Shown: piece after piece, positions 26,758 to 37,112 of the stretch | How the letters are laid out: every line of letters starts with the position of its first letter | Position numbering within the stretch: the stretch's first letter is position 1 | Source: JBKEDC01 sp047972995 | GTDB lineage: Bacteria > Bacteroidota > Bacteroidia > Bacteroidales > Prolixibacteraceae | Assembly: GCA_047972995.1 (NCBI GenBank) | Contig: JBKEBD010000016.1 | Coordinates: 122,060-186,059, forward strand | Length of the DNA stretch: 64,000 bases | Direction: 5' to 3' | Made by a program: the position numbers and the translations under genes | Notes under the pieces: model-generated | Databases searched by the model: none | The model's input: only the letters and a program-made list of their open reading frames with translations | Told to the model about the DNA's origin: nothing

Positions 26758-28914
26758 TTATTTTGGTTCTCCCTCAATAACCTTACCATTTTTATTACCA
26801 TCAACAACTACCTTGCCTGCCTTGCCTGCATCAACGTAGATGGTACTATTATTACTTCCGTGAATTGTCACTTTTCCGCTTGGACACCATATATAACCAT
26901 TCTGATTACTTCCTCCAACCGTTACGCTCGCATCGGGTGAAGTTACAATAATAGTTCCATTTGCATCACCGCTCCAACCGCTCCACCACTCGTTTGAGCT
27001 ATAAGTACCCACCGCCACATCGCCATAAGAAGTAATTGTGCCATTATTCTGACTAGCTACTGTTACTGTTCCATTCGTTGATGTTATGGGCCCTGAAGCC
27101 GTTGCGTTAACTATTATATTACCACTTGCTTCAATAGAAGCATTACCATTCATATTACCATTATCCAACGTAAGATCACCATCTATTGTTAATTGAGCAT
27201 TGCAGTTTCCATTCCAAACAACAGCTCCTACAATACTTAAAGTTCCATTATAGTTCTGGGCATTAAGAGTTACATTTCCGGAAACTTCTCCGTCTAGCTG
27301 AGCGCTTCCTTCTAGCTGAAGATTACCACAAATATCCAAATGGGCATCTGCAGCTATTTCCTTTAATTTAAGAGTCCCACTCCAAACTAACGTTCCATTT
27401 CCAATCTTTGTAATCGAAATATTTGAATTACCATTAGCTGTCATATTATGTTGTTCTCCATTCAAATCAGCAAAACTAAGACTTGAATTATAATCCTCAA
27501 ACAACAAACCTTCATCATCGCAAAGTACGGCATCTGAAGCTGAAGGTAAATCTCCGCCGGAATCCGGTCCATCATCAGCCACTCGAAGTAGATGCAATCC
27601 ATCGTTCCCGGCAGCTACAGCAACAAAAAGGTTATCTCCCATTTCAAACGAAGTAACCATATTTGCTGATTCTGCCACTCCCGAAGCTCCGTCTAAATCA
27701 TACACACATTCATAAATTATTTCTCCCGAGGATGTAACCACCGCTTCTGACAAACCGGCTTCTCCAGTTGCCATTAATACATATTTTTTACCGGAACAAT
27801 CAACTACAATTGCTGAGTTTACAGCTATTTCATAGTCAATATTGTCAAGATATCCAGAGGCAGGTTGTAAATGAAAAAGTTCTTCTCCGGTATGGTGGTC
27901 GTAGGCAGACAAACCGTAAACCCCCAATGGAGCAAGCACACAATCATCTGTAACTGATAAAATACGCTGAGCTCCTTGGTAGTCTCCATCTAAGATATCG
28001 CCCCCATTTATAGTGTTATCGGGGAATTCAACTAAGTCACCCTGGAAATTTCCGTCCATATCATACTTTTTAATACCTTTCCCCGATAAAACGTAGGAAA
28101 TATTGTTATGAACTTTAACAGAACGTGCATCTTGTATCGGACTATTCGTTTTAGATTCCATACTTACTGCATCAAATATTTCCAAATAACCATCATCACC
28201 GGTCACCGTGAATAGTTTTCCACTATTGCAGTCAACATCTTTTCCGACATAGCTTGTCAGTCCATTATAATTGTATGTGATAGCATTATCTGCTTGCTCA
28301 AACTTTCCATTATTAATATTAAACTCAAAAAGTATCGCAGGTGTCAATAAGTAGTCAGCAAAAGTTCCTTCATCAACATCTGCTGCTCCAACAGCATATA
28401 ATTTATTCCCACTTACAGTCAGCATATTAATATCTGCATGAGTATTAAACCACTGATCAGTAATAAAAATATAATCGCCAACGGTTTCAGGGCTTACCTC
28501 TGCATAGTCTGCCGATTCATCAAGCTTAATAATTTGAATACCGCCGGCATATCCGGCGCCATGATTAGCATAGGAAACAAACACATAGCCGTTACTATAC
28601 ACCACATCGGTTGCTTGAATATCTTTATCTTCCATACTTATTGGAGATAGGGTGAAAATTTTCTCTAAAGGAAAGGAAGTTGAATTACCTTCTATTTGAA
28701 TAATATCAGTGCTGATAATTCCCAACTTTGTTTCGGTATTCGACGAAGGAGATTCTGGGAACACATTATTACCGGTATTCGAAAAGTCTAGGTCATCCTG
28801 GTTGGGAGTTACATATTCATCCGACCCTTTGTGCACTCCATCATCACTGAACGAAGTATTGTTACAAGATATGAAAAATGATATTACTACTAATAGAGGT
28901 AAAAGTTTACTCAT
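26758..28914 (-). CDS. Large surface lipoprotein: beta-propeller plus Asn/Gly-rich beta-solenoid-like tail
   Basis: 718 residues. Lipobox at Cys17 (FFISCNN), then an acidic, Asn-rich linker. Residues about 60-470 carry repeated blade-like units (VVYSNGYVFVSYANHG, MLTVSGNKLYAVGAADV, KVHNNISYVLSGKGIKKYD) as in LVIVD/beta-propeller proteins. From about 490 to the end short Asn/Gly-rich units repeat (LDICGNLQLEGSAQLDGEVS, LTIDGDLTLDNGNMNGNASI), suggesting a stacked-beta solenoid or a bactofilin-like surface. Probably exposed outside the cell; ligand unknown. Confidence 0.72.
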   Translation of the reverse strand: MSKLLPLLVVISFFISCNNTSFSDDGVHKGSDEYVTPNQDDLDFSNTGNNVFPESPSSNTETKLGIISTDIIQIEGNSTSFPLEKIFTLSPISMEDKDIQATDVVYSNGYVFVSYANHGAGYAGGIQIIKLDESADYAEVSPETVGDYIFITDQWFNTHADINMLTVSGNKLYAVGAADVDEGTFADYLLTPAILFEFNINNGKFEQADNAITYNYNGLTSYVGKDVDCNSGKLFTVTGDDGYLEIFDAVSMESKTNSPIQDARSVKVHNNISYVLSGKGIKKYDMDGNFQGDLVEFPDNTINGGDILDGDYQGAQRILSVTDDCVLAPLGVYGLSAYDHHTGEELFHLQPASGYLDNIDYEIAVNSAIVVDCSGKKYVLMATGEAGLSEAVVTSSGEIIYECVYDLDGASGVAESANMVTSFEMGDNLFVAVAAGNDGLHLLRVADDGPDSGGDLPSASDAVLCDDEGLLFEDYNSSLSFADLNGEQHNMTANGNSNISITKIGNGTLVWSGTLKLKEIAADAHLDICGNLQLEGSAQLDGEVSGNVTLNAQNYNGTLSIVGAVVWNGNCNAQLTIDGDLTLDNGNMNGNASIEASGNIIVNATASGPITSTNGTVTVASQNNGTITSYGDVAVGTYSSNEWWSGWSGDANGTIIVTSPDASVTVGGSNQNGYIWCPSGKVTIHGSNNSTIYVDAGKAGKVVVDGNKNGKVIEGEPK

Positions 28915-29026
28915 TGTCTAAACACTTATTTAATATTTCAGTGACAAAGTAAATATATTTTCAGATATAAATGTATCGTTTTACATGATAAAATTATTTG
29001 GTGAGGTTAAAGACAAAATAAAAATA

Positions 29027-29055
29027 AAAAAATCCACCCCGTTAGAGGTGGATTT
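29027..29055 (-). terminator. Terminator of enolase gene
   Basis: AAATCCACC and GGTGGATTT pair around a CTCTAACGG-type loop. T-runs follow on the minus strand. Confidence 0.8.
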
Positions 29056-29085
29056 CCTTATCATTGACAGTTAAGTCTTATTCGA

Positions 29086-30387
29086 TTATTTTTTTACTAC
29101 TTTTTTGTAGCCATAGATAGCTTTTTCGCCCAACTCTTCTTCAATGCGAAGCAATTGATTGTATTTAGCCATACGATCAGAACGGCTCAATGAACCTGTT
29201 TTAATTTGACCTGAGTTAGTAGCTACAGCGATATCAGCAATAGTAGCATCTTCAGTTTCACCTGAACGGTGAGAAGTTACTGAAGTGAAACCTGCACGGT
29301 GAGCCATCTCGATAGCATCCAAAGTTTCAGTTAATGAACCAATTTGGTTTACTTTAATCAAGATTGAGTTAGCAGCACCAAGCTCGATACCTTTTTGTAG
29401 GTAATCAACATTAGTCACGAACAAGTCATCACCAACTAATTGACATTTGTCGCCGATTGCGCTGTTCAAAGCAACCCAACCATCCCAGTCGTTCTCATCC
29501 ATACCATCTTCGATTGAATCGATTGGGTATTTAGCGATAAGTTCAGCCAAGAAAGCAGCTTGTTCAACAGAAGAACGTTTTGCAGCATCTGCACCTTCGA
29601 ATTTAGTGTAGTCATACACACCATCAACGAAGAACTCAGAAGAAGCACAGTCCATAGCGATAGAAACATCACCACCATCTTCTGCACGACCGGGTTTATA
29701 ACCTGCGTTTTTGATAGCTTCCATGATTACATTCAAAGCATCTTCAGTACCATCAAGAACAGGAGCGAAACCACCTTCATCACCTACAGCAGTTGAAAGA
29801 CCACGACCTTTCAACACCGCTTTCAATGCATGAAATACCTCAGCACCCATACGAAGACCTTCGCGGAATGACTCAGCACCGATAGGACGAATCATGAATT
29901 CTTGGAATGCGATAGGCGCATCAGAGTGCGAACCACCGTTGATAATGTTCATCATTGGAACTGGCAAAGTTTTTGCGTTAGTACCACCGATGTAACGATA
30001 TAAAGGCATACCCAAAGCGTTAGCAGCAGCTTTAGCTACAGCCAAAGAAACACCAAGGATTGCGTTTGCACCTAAGTTTGATTTTGTTTTTGTACCATCA
30101 AGAGCAAGCATTGTTTTATCAATACCTACTTGATCAGAAGCATCCATACCGATAACTTCTTTGGCAATCACTTCGTTCACATTTTTAACGGCTTTCAAAA
30201 CACCTTTACCTAAGTAACGGCTTTTGTCGCCATCGCGAAGCTCTAAAGCTTCATGCTCACCTGTTGATGCACCTGAAGGAACACCTGCGACACCTACAGC
30301 ACCACATTCTAAAGTTACTTCAACTTCTACAGTTGGATTACCACGAGAATCTAAGATTTCTCTACCTTTTACGCTGTTAATTAACAT
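29086..30387 (-). CDS. eno: Enolase (phosphopyruvate hydratase)
   Basis: 433 residues, usual length. It converts 2-phosphoglycerate to phosphoenolpyruvate in glycolysis. Family segments are REILDSRGNPTVEVEV at the N-terminus, GGSHSDAPIAFQEFMI, QLVGDDLFVTN (metal ligand) and VTSHRSGETEDATIADIAVA near the end. Its own promoter and terminator flank it, so it is monocistronic. Confidence 0.97.
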   Translation of the reverse strand: MLINSVKGREILDSRGNPTVEVEVTLECGAVGVAGVPSGASTGEHEALELRDGDKSRYLGKGVLKAVKNVNEVIAKEVIGMDASDQVGIDKTMLALDGTKTKSNLGANAILGVSLAVAKAAANALGMPLYRYIGGTNAKTLPVPMMNIINGGSHSDAPIAFQEFMIRPIGAESFREGLRMGAEVFHALKAVLKGRGLSTAVGDEGGFAPVLDGTEDALNVIMEAIKNAGYKPGRAEDGGDVSIAMDCASSEFFVDGVYDYTKFEGADAAKRSSVEQAAFLAELIAKYPIDSIEDGMDENDWDGWVALNSAIGDKCQLVGDDLFVTNVDYLQKGIELGAANSILIKVNQIGSLTETLDAIEMAHRAGFTSVTSHRSGETEDATIADIAVATNSGQIKTGSLSRSDRMAKYNQLLRIEEELGEKAIYGYKKVVKK

Positions 30388-30453
30388 GACTTATTCTTTT
30401 ATTAAGTTTATCTATTTACTTTAATAGTATTTTCTGTGCAACTTTTTGCGCAA

Positions 30454-30483
30454 CAAATATAGCAATAAGCCGTAAAATACAAA
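30454..30483 (-). promoter_or_regulatory. Promoter of enolase gene
   Basis: Minus strand: TTTG (30480-30483), 18 bases, TATATTTG (30454-30461). This is a near-ideal Bacteroidota promoter 66 nt before the eno start. Confidence 0.7.
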
Positions 30484-30716
30484 GACTAGTTTTGCTGATT
30501 AAACAAAAAGTTAATTTGAGCGCTACATTTGGGCTTACATTCGAACTACTTTTACGCAATACCTATTACTACAACACCATGTTCTTCTCCTTTTTCCAAC
30601 ATTTCGCCTCGTTGGCTGAATTTGCTTAAGACACATTTCTACTCTTACATCTACGCCCCGAATTAATTCTACCCTAAGATGTTGTGCTCCGCATTTTTTT
30701 TAATTTCCTTTGCGGA

Positions 30717-32159
30717 ATGAACAAAACTGCATCTTCCCTCACATTATTGTGCTGCCTTTTTTTTGCAGCTGTCGAATTGTTTGCTCAAACCCCAGCTCAA
30801 CAAGCTATACAACGTTTCAAAAACGACCCTCAACTTTTGGGTGCGTCTGTTGGCTTCTGCGCTGTTGATGCTCAAAACGGAAAAGCTATTGCCGGCAACT
30901 CGCCTCAACTTAATTTAGCTCCTGCATCGGTGTTAAAATTGGTAACCACCGCTGCAGCTCTCGACATATTAGGACCCGACTATCAATTCACCACAAGCTT
31001 TAGCCTTGATTCTGCCCTAGTGAATGGCAAAGCCGAACAAAGCCTGGTTATCACTGCCGGTGGCGATCCTTCCATTGCTTCAAAATATTTCTTTTCGGCA
31101 CATGAAGCTTCGCAATTAATAAAGAACTGGGCACAAACCATTGCACAGAAAATACCTCAAAAAAATATTCAGCGTATTGTGGTAGATTTATCGGCGTACG
31201 ACAGCCAACACATCCCCAACACTTGGATTTGGGAAGACATGGGAAATTATTATGGTGCAGGCGTTCATGCCCTTTCCATATACGACAATATGTGCACCAT
31301 ACATTTCAAGTCGCCACACCAAAGTGGACAAGCTACAAGCATCATCGGAGTTAGCCCCAAATCAGTAAATATCAAGTTCAACAATCAGGTGCTTTCTTCC
31401 GACATTAATCGAGATCACGCCTATGTGTTTGGCAGTCCCTTTGATGATTATCGTGTGATTAGAGGCACTATTCCCAAAAATCAAACTGACTTTAAAGTAA
31501 AAGCATCACTTCCTTCTCCCCCACAAACTTTGGCTCAAGAACTTGCCAATCACCTTCAACAAATGGGTGTTAGTGTGAAGAAAATTGAATTAAGCTACAC
31601 GCCCGTGAGCAGCTCGCAGCTACTCTTTAAATATCATTCGCCAAAGCTTAAACAAATAGTGAGTGTAACCAACCATGAAAGTGTAAATCTTTTTGCCGAA
31701 CACCTCGTTAAACAATTGGCTTATAAAAAATACGGGCAAGGAAACTTCAAGCAAGGCATACAAATCATTAAAGACTATTGGGCAGCCAAAGGCATTGACT
31801 TTGCTTTTTTGGAAGATGGTAGTGGATTATCTCGCTTCAATGCCATTTCTGCAGAGCAGCTCACCCAAGTGCTTCTACTCACCCACCAGAATAAGAAAAT
31901 AGCTACAGCCTTTTTCGGCAGCCTTCCTGTTGCACCTAACGGCACGCTGTGGTATTTTCCGAAAGAGAAATTCCCCAATCAATGCCTGCGCATAAAAAGT
32001 GGGAGTATGACTAGAATTCGAAGTTTTTCTGGTGAATTAAAAACCGACAACGGAAAAACGTTATTGTTCAGCTTAATCATCAATAACTTTGGCGTAAGTC
32101 AAAACGACATCATCAGAAAGATTCAAACCTTGCTTTTAGATCTCAAAACAAATTATTAA
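30717..32159 (+). CDS. dacB: D-Ala-D-Ala carboxypeptidase/endopeptidase (PBP4, S13 family)
   Basis: 480 residues from the ATG at 30717, which gives the signal peptide MNKTASSLTLLCCLFFAAVELFAQ; an upstream ATG at 30684 would spoil it. The catalytic SxxK is Ser71-Val-Leu-Lys74 (APASVLKLVT), the SxN motif is SIYDN and the KTG-equivalent is KSG in RIKSGSM. It trims peptidoglycan stem peptides and cross-links in the periplasm. One of the few plus-strand genes, with its own terminator. Confidence 0.92.
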   Translation: MNKTASSLTLLCCLFFAAVELFAQTPAQQAIQRFKNDPQLLGASVGFCAVDAQNGKAIAGNSPQLNLAPASVLKLVTTAAALDILGPDYQFTTSFSLDSALVNGKAEQSLVITAGGDPSIASKYFFSAHEASQLIKNWAQTIAQKIPQKNIQRIVVDLSAYDSQHIPNTWIWEDMGNYYGAGVHALSIYDNMCTIHFKSPHQSGQATSIIGVSPKSVNIKFNNQVLSSDINRDHAYVFGSPFDDYRVIRGTIPKNQTDFKVKASLPSPPQTLAQELANHLQQMGVSVKKIELSYTPVSSSQLLFKYHSPKLKQIVSVTNHESVNLFAEHLVKQLAYKKYGQGNFKQGIQIIKDYWAAKGIDFAFLEDGSGLSRFNAISAEQLTQVLLLTHQNKKIATAFFGSLPVAPNGTLWYFPKEKFPNQCLRIKSGSMTRIRSFSGELKTDNGKTLLFSLIINNFGVSQNDIIRKIQTLLLDLKTNY

Positions 32160-32349
32160 ATCAAAGTAAGTCGCGTGTTGTTCCCATGCTTTTGTTCACA
32201 AACAAAGCAACAATGTATTTATACTTATTTTACAAAAATAACTTCACTTAACTACTTTGGGTTGTTTTATATCCTAATAAAAGTGCATATTTGCAATACT
32301 CAAGTTGATTGAGTGAATTTTTCATAGAGATTTAGTTTTAGATTTTTTT

Positions 32350-32379
32350 GCGAGCATTCTTTCGAATGCTCGCTTTTTT
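32350..32379 (+). terminator. Terminator of dacB
   Basis: A perfect 10-bp stem GCGAGCATTC/GAATGCTCGC with a TTTC loop and T6 on the plus strand. It lies just past the convergent pepD stop side. Confidence 0.85.
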
Positions 32380-33835
32380 ATTTGCTATCTCTAGCAATCT
32401 TTTTCAAGATGTCGATTAAATGCAGCCAAAACTTTTCGGTATGTTGCAAGTGAATACGCTCATCGGGGCTATGCGGATTGCGAATAGTTGGTCCGATAGA
32501 AACCATGTCGAGATATGGATATTTCTGCAAAAACAGTCCACACTCTAAACCTGCATGGATACTTTTTACTGCAGGACGTTCGCCAAATAAATTTTCATAG
32601 CAATCAGCTGCCACCTGCACAATATAGCTTTTCGGGTTAGGTGTCCAACCTGGATATCCTTCTGAATGTTCAACTTCGGCTCCTGCCAATTCAAAAACTG
32701 CTCGCACCATTTGGGCTGCGGCATATTTCCTACTTTCAACCTCTGAACGCTGACTGGTAGTAAACTGCACCAAATCACCGTTTATCTTAACCGATGCCAA
32801 ATTAGTGGAAGTTTCTACCATGCCCGGCATACGCGAGCTCATAGCAAGCACTCCGTGCGGACAAGCCAAAATAAGATTCAACATCTGCTCTTGCGATGGC
32901 TTCGTTAGCACCACCTCTGGCAAAGTTAGCGACTGATGTTTAAACTGAATCCCACTATCGGTGTACTGATATTCTTCTGCTAGATCGGCAGCAAAAATAT
33001 TGAACTCAGCCACCACGTGTTCTTTTTTCGATTGAGGAATAACCACTACAGCTCTAGCTTCACGCGCAATGGCATTCCGAAGGTTTCCTCCTTGAAAATC
33101 AACCACCCTTAATTCGAATTCATTTGCCGCCTGTTTCAAAAAGCGAGCTAAAATTTTGTTGGCATTTCCTCGTTCTTTATTAATGTCATCTCCCGAATGA
33201 CCTCCCACCAATCCACCAACCTCAAACTGCAAAGCAAAACTACCCACCGGAACCCCTTCCAATTCAATGGGAAGTTTAGCCAACGTGTCAATACCTCCTG
33301 CACAGCCCACAAAGATTTCACCATCGTCTTCGGAATCTAAATTCAATAAGATTTCACCTGAAATGAATCCCTCTTGCAAGGCAAAGGCACCACTTAATCC
33401 AGTTTCTTCATCTACGGTAAATAAACATTCTATTGGTCCGTGTGTAATTTCACTACTTGCTAGAACCGCTAGTGAAGCCGCCATGCCAATACCATTATCT
33501 GCCCCTAGTGTCGTTCCATTTGCTTTCAGCCATTCCCCCTCTAAAACCAATTCTATTGCATCGGTGTCGAAATTAAATGCTATATCTGAATTCTTTTCGC
33601 ACACCATGTCCATATGCGATTGTAAAATTACAGTTTTAGCATTTTCCGACCCTTCGGAAGCAGGCTTTTTAATCAACACATTACCTATTTCATCGGTAAA
33701 GGCTTCCAATTGTTTTTTGACTGCAAAATCAAGCAAATAAGCTCTAATCTGCCCTTCTTTCTTTGATGGTCTGGGAACTTGTGCAATTTCCTCAAAATAT
33801 TGCCACACCTCTTGTGGCTTCAAATTTTCTAGCAT
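32378..33835 (-). CDS. pepD: Aminoacyl-histidine dipeptidase (M20 peptidase PepD)
   Basis: 485 residues from the ATG at 33835 (MLENLKPQEVWQYFEEIAQ, the usual PepD start); a start 42 nt upstream is less likely. Metal-site residues are seen in LQSHMDMVCEKN, GADNGIGMAASLAVL, VDEETGLSGAF, LDSEDDGEIFVGCAGG and SIHAGLECGLF. It is a cytosolic dizinc dipeptidase that splits Xaa-His and other dipeptides. No partner genes. Confidence 0.94.
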   Translation of the reverse strand: MLENLKPQEVWQYFEEIAQVPRPSKKEGQIRAYLLDFAVKKQLEAFTDEIGNVLIKKPASEGSENAKTVILQSHMDMVCEKNSDIAFNFDTDAIELVLEGEWLKANGTTLGADNGIGMAASLAVLASSEITHGPIECLFTVDEETGLSGAFALQEGFISGEILLNLDSEDDGEIFVGCAGGIDTLAKLPIELEGVPVGSFALQFEVGGLVGGHSGDDINKERGNANKILARFLKQAANEFELRVVDFQGGNLRNAIAREARAVVVIPQSKKEHVVAEFNIFAADLAEEYQYTDSGIQFKHQSLTLPEVVLTKPSQEQMLNLILACPHGVLAMSSRMPGMVETSTNLASVKINGDLVQFTTSQRSEVESRKYAAAQMVRAVFELAGAEVEHSEGYPGWTPNPKSYIVQVAADCYENLFGERPAVKSIHAGLECGLFLQKYPYLDMVSIGPTIRNPHSPDERIHLQHTEKFWLHLIDILKKIARDSK

Positions 33836-33934
33836 AATTATATTCTTTTGTGTGTATCTTTCTAAATATTGCAGCACAGCCCGTGTTCAACTAAGGTATG
33901 CCTAATATCAGACCGATGTTTGTTACATGATAAC

Positions 33935-33990
33935 AAATATACAAAAAGCCTCCTTCAGAGTTCAATCTAAAGGAGGCTTTTTGTATATTT
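33935..33990 (-). terminator. Terminator of serA
   Basis: A perfect 21-bp inverted repeat (33935-33955 with 33970-33990) rich in AAAAAG/CTTTTT, functional in either orientation. It lies downstream of the serA stop. Confidence 0.85.
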
Positions 33991-34047
33991 ATTCATTGAC
34001 AAATTTGCATTGCCAACAGGTTGAAATTTGTTCGTGCATATTGCTGA

Positions 34048-35211
34048 TTAGCGCACAACTCTCACCATGCTTATTCCGTCAATAGCTTTTAGTTTTTCCA
34101 CAACATCGACCGAGATTGCAGCATCAAGGTCTAGCACGCTGTAAGCCACTTCGCCTCTATTTTTGCTCACCATGTTAGTTACTTGAACTCCAGCAGCCGA
34201 AAGAACCGCTGTTGCTTCTGCCACCTTACCATCACCCTGACTAGCATAAGCCACACGAGGACCATTAGCCACACCCAAGCTCACAGCAGGGAAGTTTACA
34301 GAATTCAACACGTTACCATTTTCTAGATAATCTTTCACTTGATCGGCTACCATAATTGCACAGTTTGTTTCCGACTCAGCAGTTGAAGCACCCAAGTGAG
34401 CCACCGTGTAGGTTTTAGGCATTTTAATGTTGTAGGCATTAGGGAAGTCGCAGAAATAAGCCGACACCTTACCTGCATCAATAGCTGCATGAATAGCTGC
34501 ATCGTTGCACAAACCACCACGAGCGAAATTAAAGATTTTAATGCCATTTTTCATTTTAGCAATCAAATCTTCGTTTACAAAACCTTTGGTATCGGGAGTT
34601 TCAGGCACGTGCACTGTTAGATAATCAGCATCTGCCAATAGAGCATCGAAATTTTCTACCACCTTCACTTGGCTATTCAGTTTGATGGCATTAGCTACCG
34701 AAAGGTAAGGGTCGTAACCCACCACTTGCATTCCCAAATCTACACAGGCGTTAGCAATGAGGATACCAATGGCACCCAAGCCCACTACTGCAAGTGTTTT
34801 TCCTGCGATTTCTTGTCCTGCAAAGTTTTTCTTGCCTGCCTCTACTAAAGCTGGAATTTCATCGCCTTTGCCATCGAGCGAGCGTGCCCACTCAATTGAT
34901 TCCATCACCTGACGAGAAGCAAACATGATACTGCCTACCACTAGTTCTTTCACGGCATTAGCATTGGCACCGGGTGCATTAAACACCACCACGCCTTGCG
35001 CTGTACATTTATCTAACGGAATATTATTAACACCAGCTCCGGCACGGCCAATAGCTTTCAAACTAGCTGGAAACTCCATGTCGTGCATTTTGAAACTACG
35101 AACAATAATTGCATCCGGATTTTCCTCGTTATCGTCAACTAAATAATTAGTTTCTGGTAATTTCTTTAGCCCCTTAGGGTCGATTTTGTTTAGCGTTTTA
35201 ATCTTGAACAT
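34048..35211 (-). CDS. serA: D-3-phosphoglycerate dehydrogenase
   Basis: 387 residues. The Rossmann loop is TLAVVGLGAIGILIA. FNFARGGLCNDAAI carries the substrate arginine region and VAHLGASTAESE the catalytic histidine. The last 75 residues form an ACT-type domain (VTNMVSKNRGEVAYSVLDLDAAI) that may sense serine. It oxidises 3-phosphoglycerate in the first step of serine synthesis. serC, a frequent neighbour in Bacteroidota, is absent here. Confidence 0.92.
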   Translation of the reverse strand: MFKIKTLNKIDPKGLKKLPETNYLVDDNEENPDAIIVRSFKMHDMEFPASLKAIGRAGAGVNNIPLDKCTAQGVVVFNAPGANANAVKELVVGSIMFASRQVMESIEWARSLDGKGDEIPALVEAGKKNFAGQEIAGKTLAVVGLGAIGILIANACVDLGMQVVGYDPYLSVANAIKLNSQVKVVENFDALLADADYLTVHVPETPDTKGFVNEDLIAKMKNGIKIFNFARGGLCNDAAIHAAIDAGKVSAYFCDFPNAYNIKMPKTYTVAHLGASTAESETNCAIMVADQVKDYLENGNVLNSVNFPAVSLGVANGPRVAYASQGDGKVAEATAVLSAAGVQVTNMVSKNRGEVAYSVLDLDAAISVDVVEKLKAIDGISMVRVVR

Positions 35212-35467
35212 TCGATGATACTTTTACGGTTATACAATCTGTCTTATGCTAAATTCTATGAAATGTTAGCTCTATTTCATATCCTACAAAGATTGCAATA
35301 AAATTGAGTTAACACACCTTTTTGTTGAATTTTCTTTCTTTTGTTAATTCATTTTGCATTTTACCATTCAAACAAGACAACACAAAAGAAAAACAGAAGT
35401 AAAATACAACATTCAAACTACACTCTATTATCCATCCTATTTCATTCGCTAAACACAATAAATAAAA
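35212..35467. other. Intergenic region upstream of serA
   Basis: AT-rich stretch between the prfC terminator and serA. It must contain the serA promoter, but no exact TAnnTTTG box is seen. No credible gene. Confidence 0.4.
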
Positions 35468-35492
35468 AAGCCCAACCATAAAGGCTGAGCTT
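35468..35492 (-). terminator. Terminator of prfC
   Basis: AAGCTCAGCC pairs with GGTTGGGCTT (10 bp with G-T pairs) and is followed by TTTT on the minus strand, 25 nt past the prfC stop. Confidence 0.75.
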
Positions 35493-35516
35493 TCTATTTT
35501 TTCATCGGTTTTACAA

Positions 35517-37091
35517 CTAAAACTCACTCGTAAAGTGGAATTTCACATCTTGAAATTCATCTTGAGTCATTTGTAATAAGAATGCCGAATCTGCCATAAA
35601 AACATCACGTCCTCGTTTGTCTTTTGCCATCTTTTGGTATTTACGTTTCTTAAATTCGGCTAACACCTCTGGTTTGTCGCATTCTATCCAACAGGCTTTA
35701 TACATTGGCATGGGTTCAAATCGACATTTTGCACCATATTCGTGCTCTAGGCGATACTGAATTACCTCAAACTGAAGTTGACCTACGGTGCCAATAATTT
35801 TTCGCCCGTTAAATTCACTAACAAACAACTGTGCTACCCCTTCTTCCATGAGCTGATCGATGCCTTTTGCCAATTGTTTCGACTTCATAGGATCGGCATT
35901 TTCTACATAGCGGAACATTTCTGGACTAAAGCTTGGCAAACCTTTGAAATGCACCTCCTCGCCCGAGGTTAAGGTATCGCCAATAATGAAGTTTCCGGTA
36001 TCGGGCACCCCAATAATATCGCCGGGATAAGCCTCATCAATTACTTCTTTTTGCGAAGCCATGAAGGCTGTAGGGCTAGAAATACGCACTGTTTTATTGT
36101 TTCGAATGTGCTTACAAACATCGTTGCGCACAAATTTGCCGGAACACACTTTTACGAAAGCTAATCGCGAGCGATGGTTCGGGTCGATGTTGGCATGGAT
36201 TTTGAAAACAAACCCAGTGAAACCTTCTTCATAAGGACTAATCTCACGTTCTTCGGTTTCCGATGTTTGCGGACTAGGAGCGATTTCCACAAAGGTATCG
36301 AGCAGCTCTTGCACCCCGAAGTTATACAATGCCGAACCGAAGAACACCGGAGCTAACTCGCCAGCCAGATATTCACTTCTATCAAACTCAGGATAAACCG
36401 CTTCTACTAATTCTAGTTCTTCACGCAGCATTTCCGCATCGCTACCAATATGCTCTTCTAACTTAGGGTCGTTCAAATCTTCAAATAAGAATCCGGGTTC
36501 AATTTCTTGCACATTCGGGTCGAAGAGGTTCAATGATCGGTTGTATAAATTATATACTCCCTTGAAATCGGCTCCTGAATTAATAGGCCAACTCAACGGA
36601 CGAGTTCTAATTTTCAACTGGGCTTCAATTTCTTCTAGCAAAGTGATGGTGTCGCGCGATGGGCGGTCAAGTTTATTTATATAAACAATTACCGGCGTTT
36701 TGCGCATACGACACACATTCATGAGTTTCTCCGTTTGAGGCTCTACCCCTTTGGCCGCATCAATGACAATGATTACACTATCAACAGCTGTAAGTGTTCG
36801 GAAAGTATCTTCTTGGAAATCTTGGTGACCCGGGGTATCCAAGATGTTCACTTTATAATCTTTATACTCAAATCCCATGACCGAAGTTGCCACCGAGATA
36901 CCACGCTGGCGCTCGATTTCCATGAAATCGGATGTTGCTCCTTTCTTAATCTTATTGCTCTTCACAGCTCCCGCCACACGAATAGCCCCACCGAAAAGCA
37001 ATAATTTCTCTGTTAGTGTGGTCTTTCCGGCATCTGGGTGACTCACAATGCCAAAGGTTCTCCTACGTTCTATTTCTTCTTTAAATCCCAT
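35517..37091 (-). CDS. prfC: Peptide chain release factor 3
   Basis: 524 residues. A translational GTPase with P-loop SHPDAGKTTLTEK at residues 17-29, a G2/switch region with RQRGISVATS, G3 DTPGHQDF and G4 NKLDRPSRD. The C-terminal region with VAQLFVSEFNGRKIIGTVGQLQFEVIQYRLEHEYG is RF3-specific and separates it from EF-G. It recycles RF1 and RF2 after termination. Monocistronic, with promoter and terminator visible. Confidence 0.95.
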   Translation of the reverse strand: MGFKEEIERRRTFGIVSHPDAGKTTLTEKLLLFGGAIRVAGAVKSNKIKKGATSDFMEIERQRGISVATSVMGFEYKDYKVNILDTPGHQDFQEDTFRTLTAVDSVIIVIDAAKGVEPQTEKLMNVCRMRKTPVIVYINKLDRPSRDTITLLEEIEAQLKIRTRPLSWPINSGADFKGVYNLYNRSLNLFDPNVQEIEPGFLFEDLNDPKLEEHIGSDAEMLREELELVEAVYPEFDRSEYLAGELAPVFFGSALYNFGVQELLDTFVEIAPSPQTSETEEREISPYEEGFTGFVFKIHANIDPNHRSRLAFVKVCSGKFVRNDVCKHIRNNKTVRISSPTAFMASQKEVIDEAYPGDIIGVPDTGNFIIGDTLTSGEEVHFKGLPSFSPEMFRYVENADPMKSKQLAKGIDQLMEEGVAQLFVSEFNGRKIIGTVGQLQFEVIQYRLEHEYGAKCRFEPMPMYKACWIECDKPEVLAEFKKRKYQKMAKDKRGRDVFMADSAFLLQMTQDEFQDVKFHFTSEF

Positions 37092-37112
37092 GTTTCATTT
37101 TCTATTTGGCTG

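Noticed and set aside
32350..32379. Hairpin as a terminator for pepD as well
   Set aside because: On the minus strand the hairpin is followed by an A-run, so only the plus-strand (dacB) use is supported.
35309..35527. 72-codon minus-strand ORF between serA and prfC
   Set aside because: It spans the prfC terminator and overlaps the prfC end; no homology visible.
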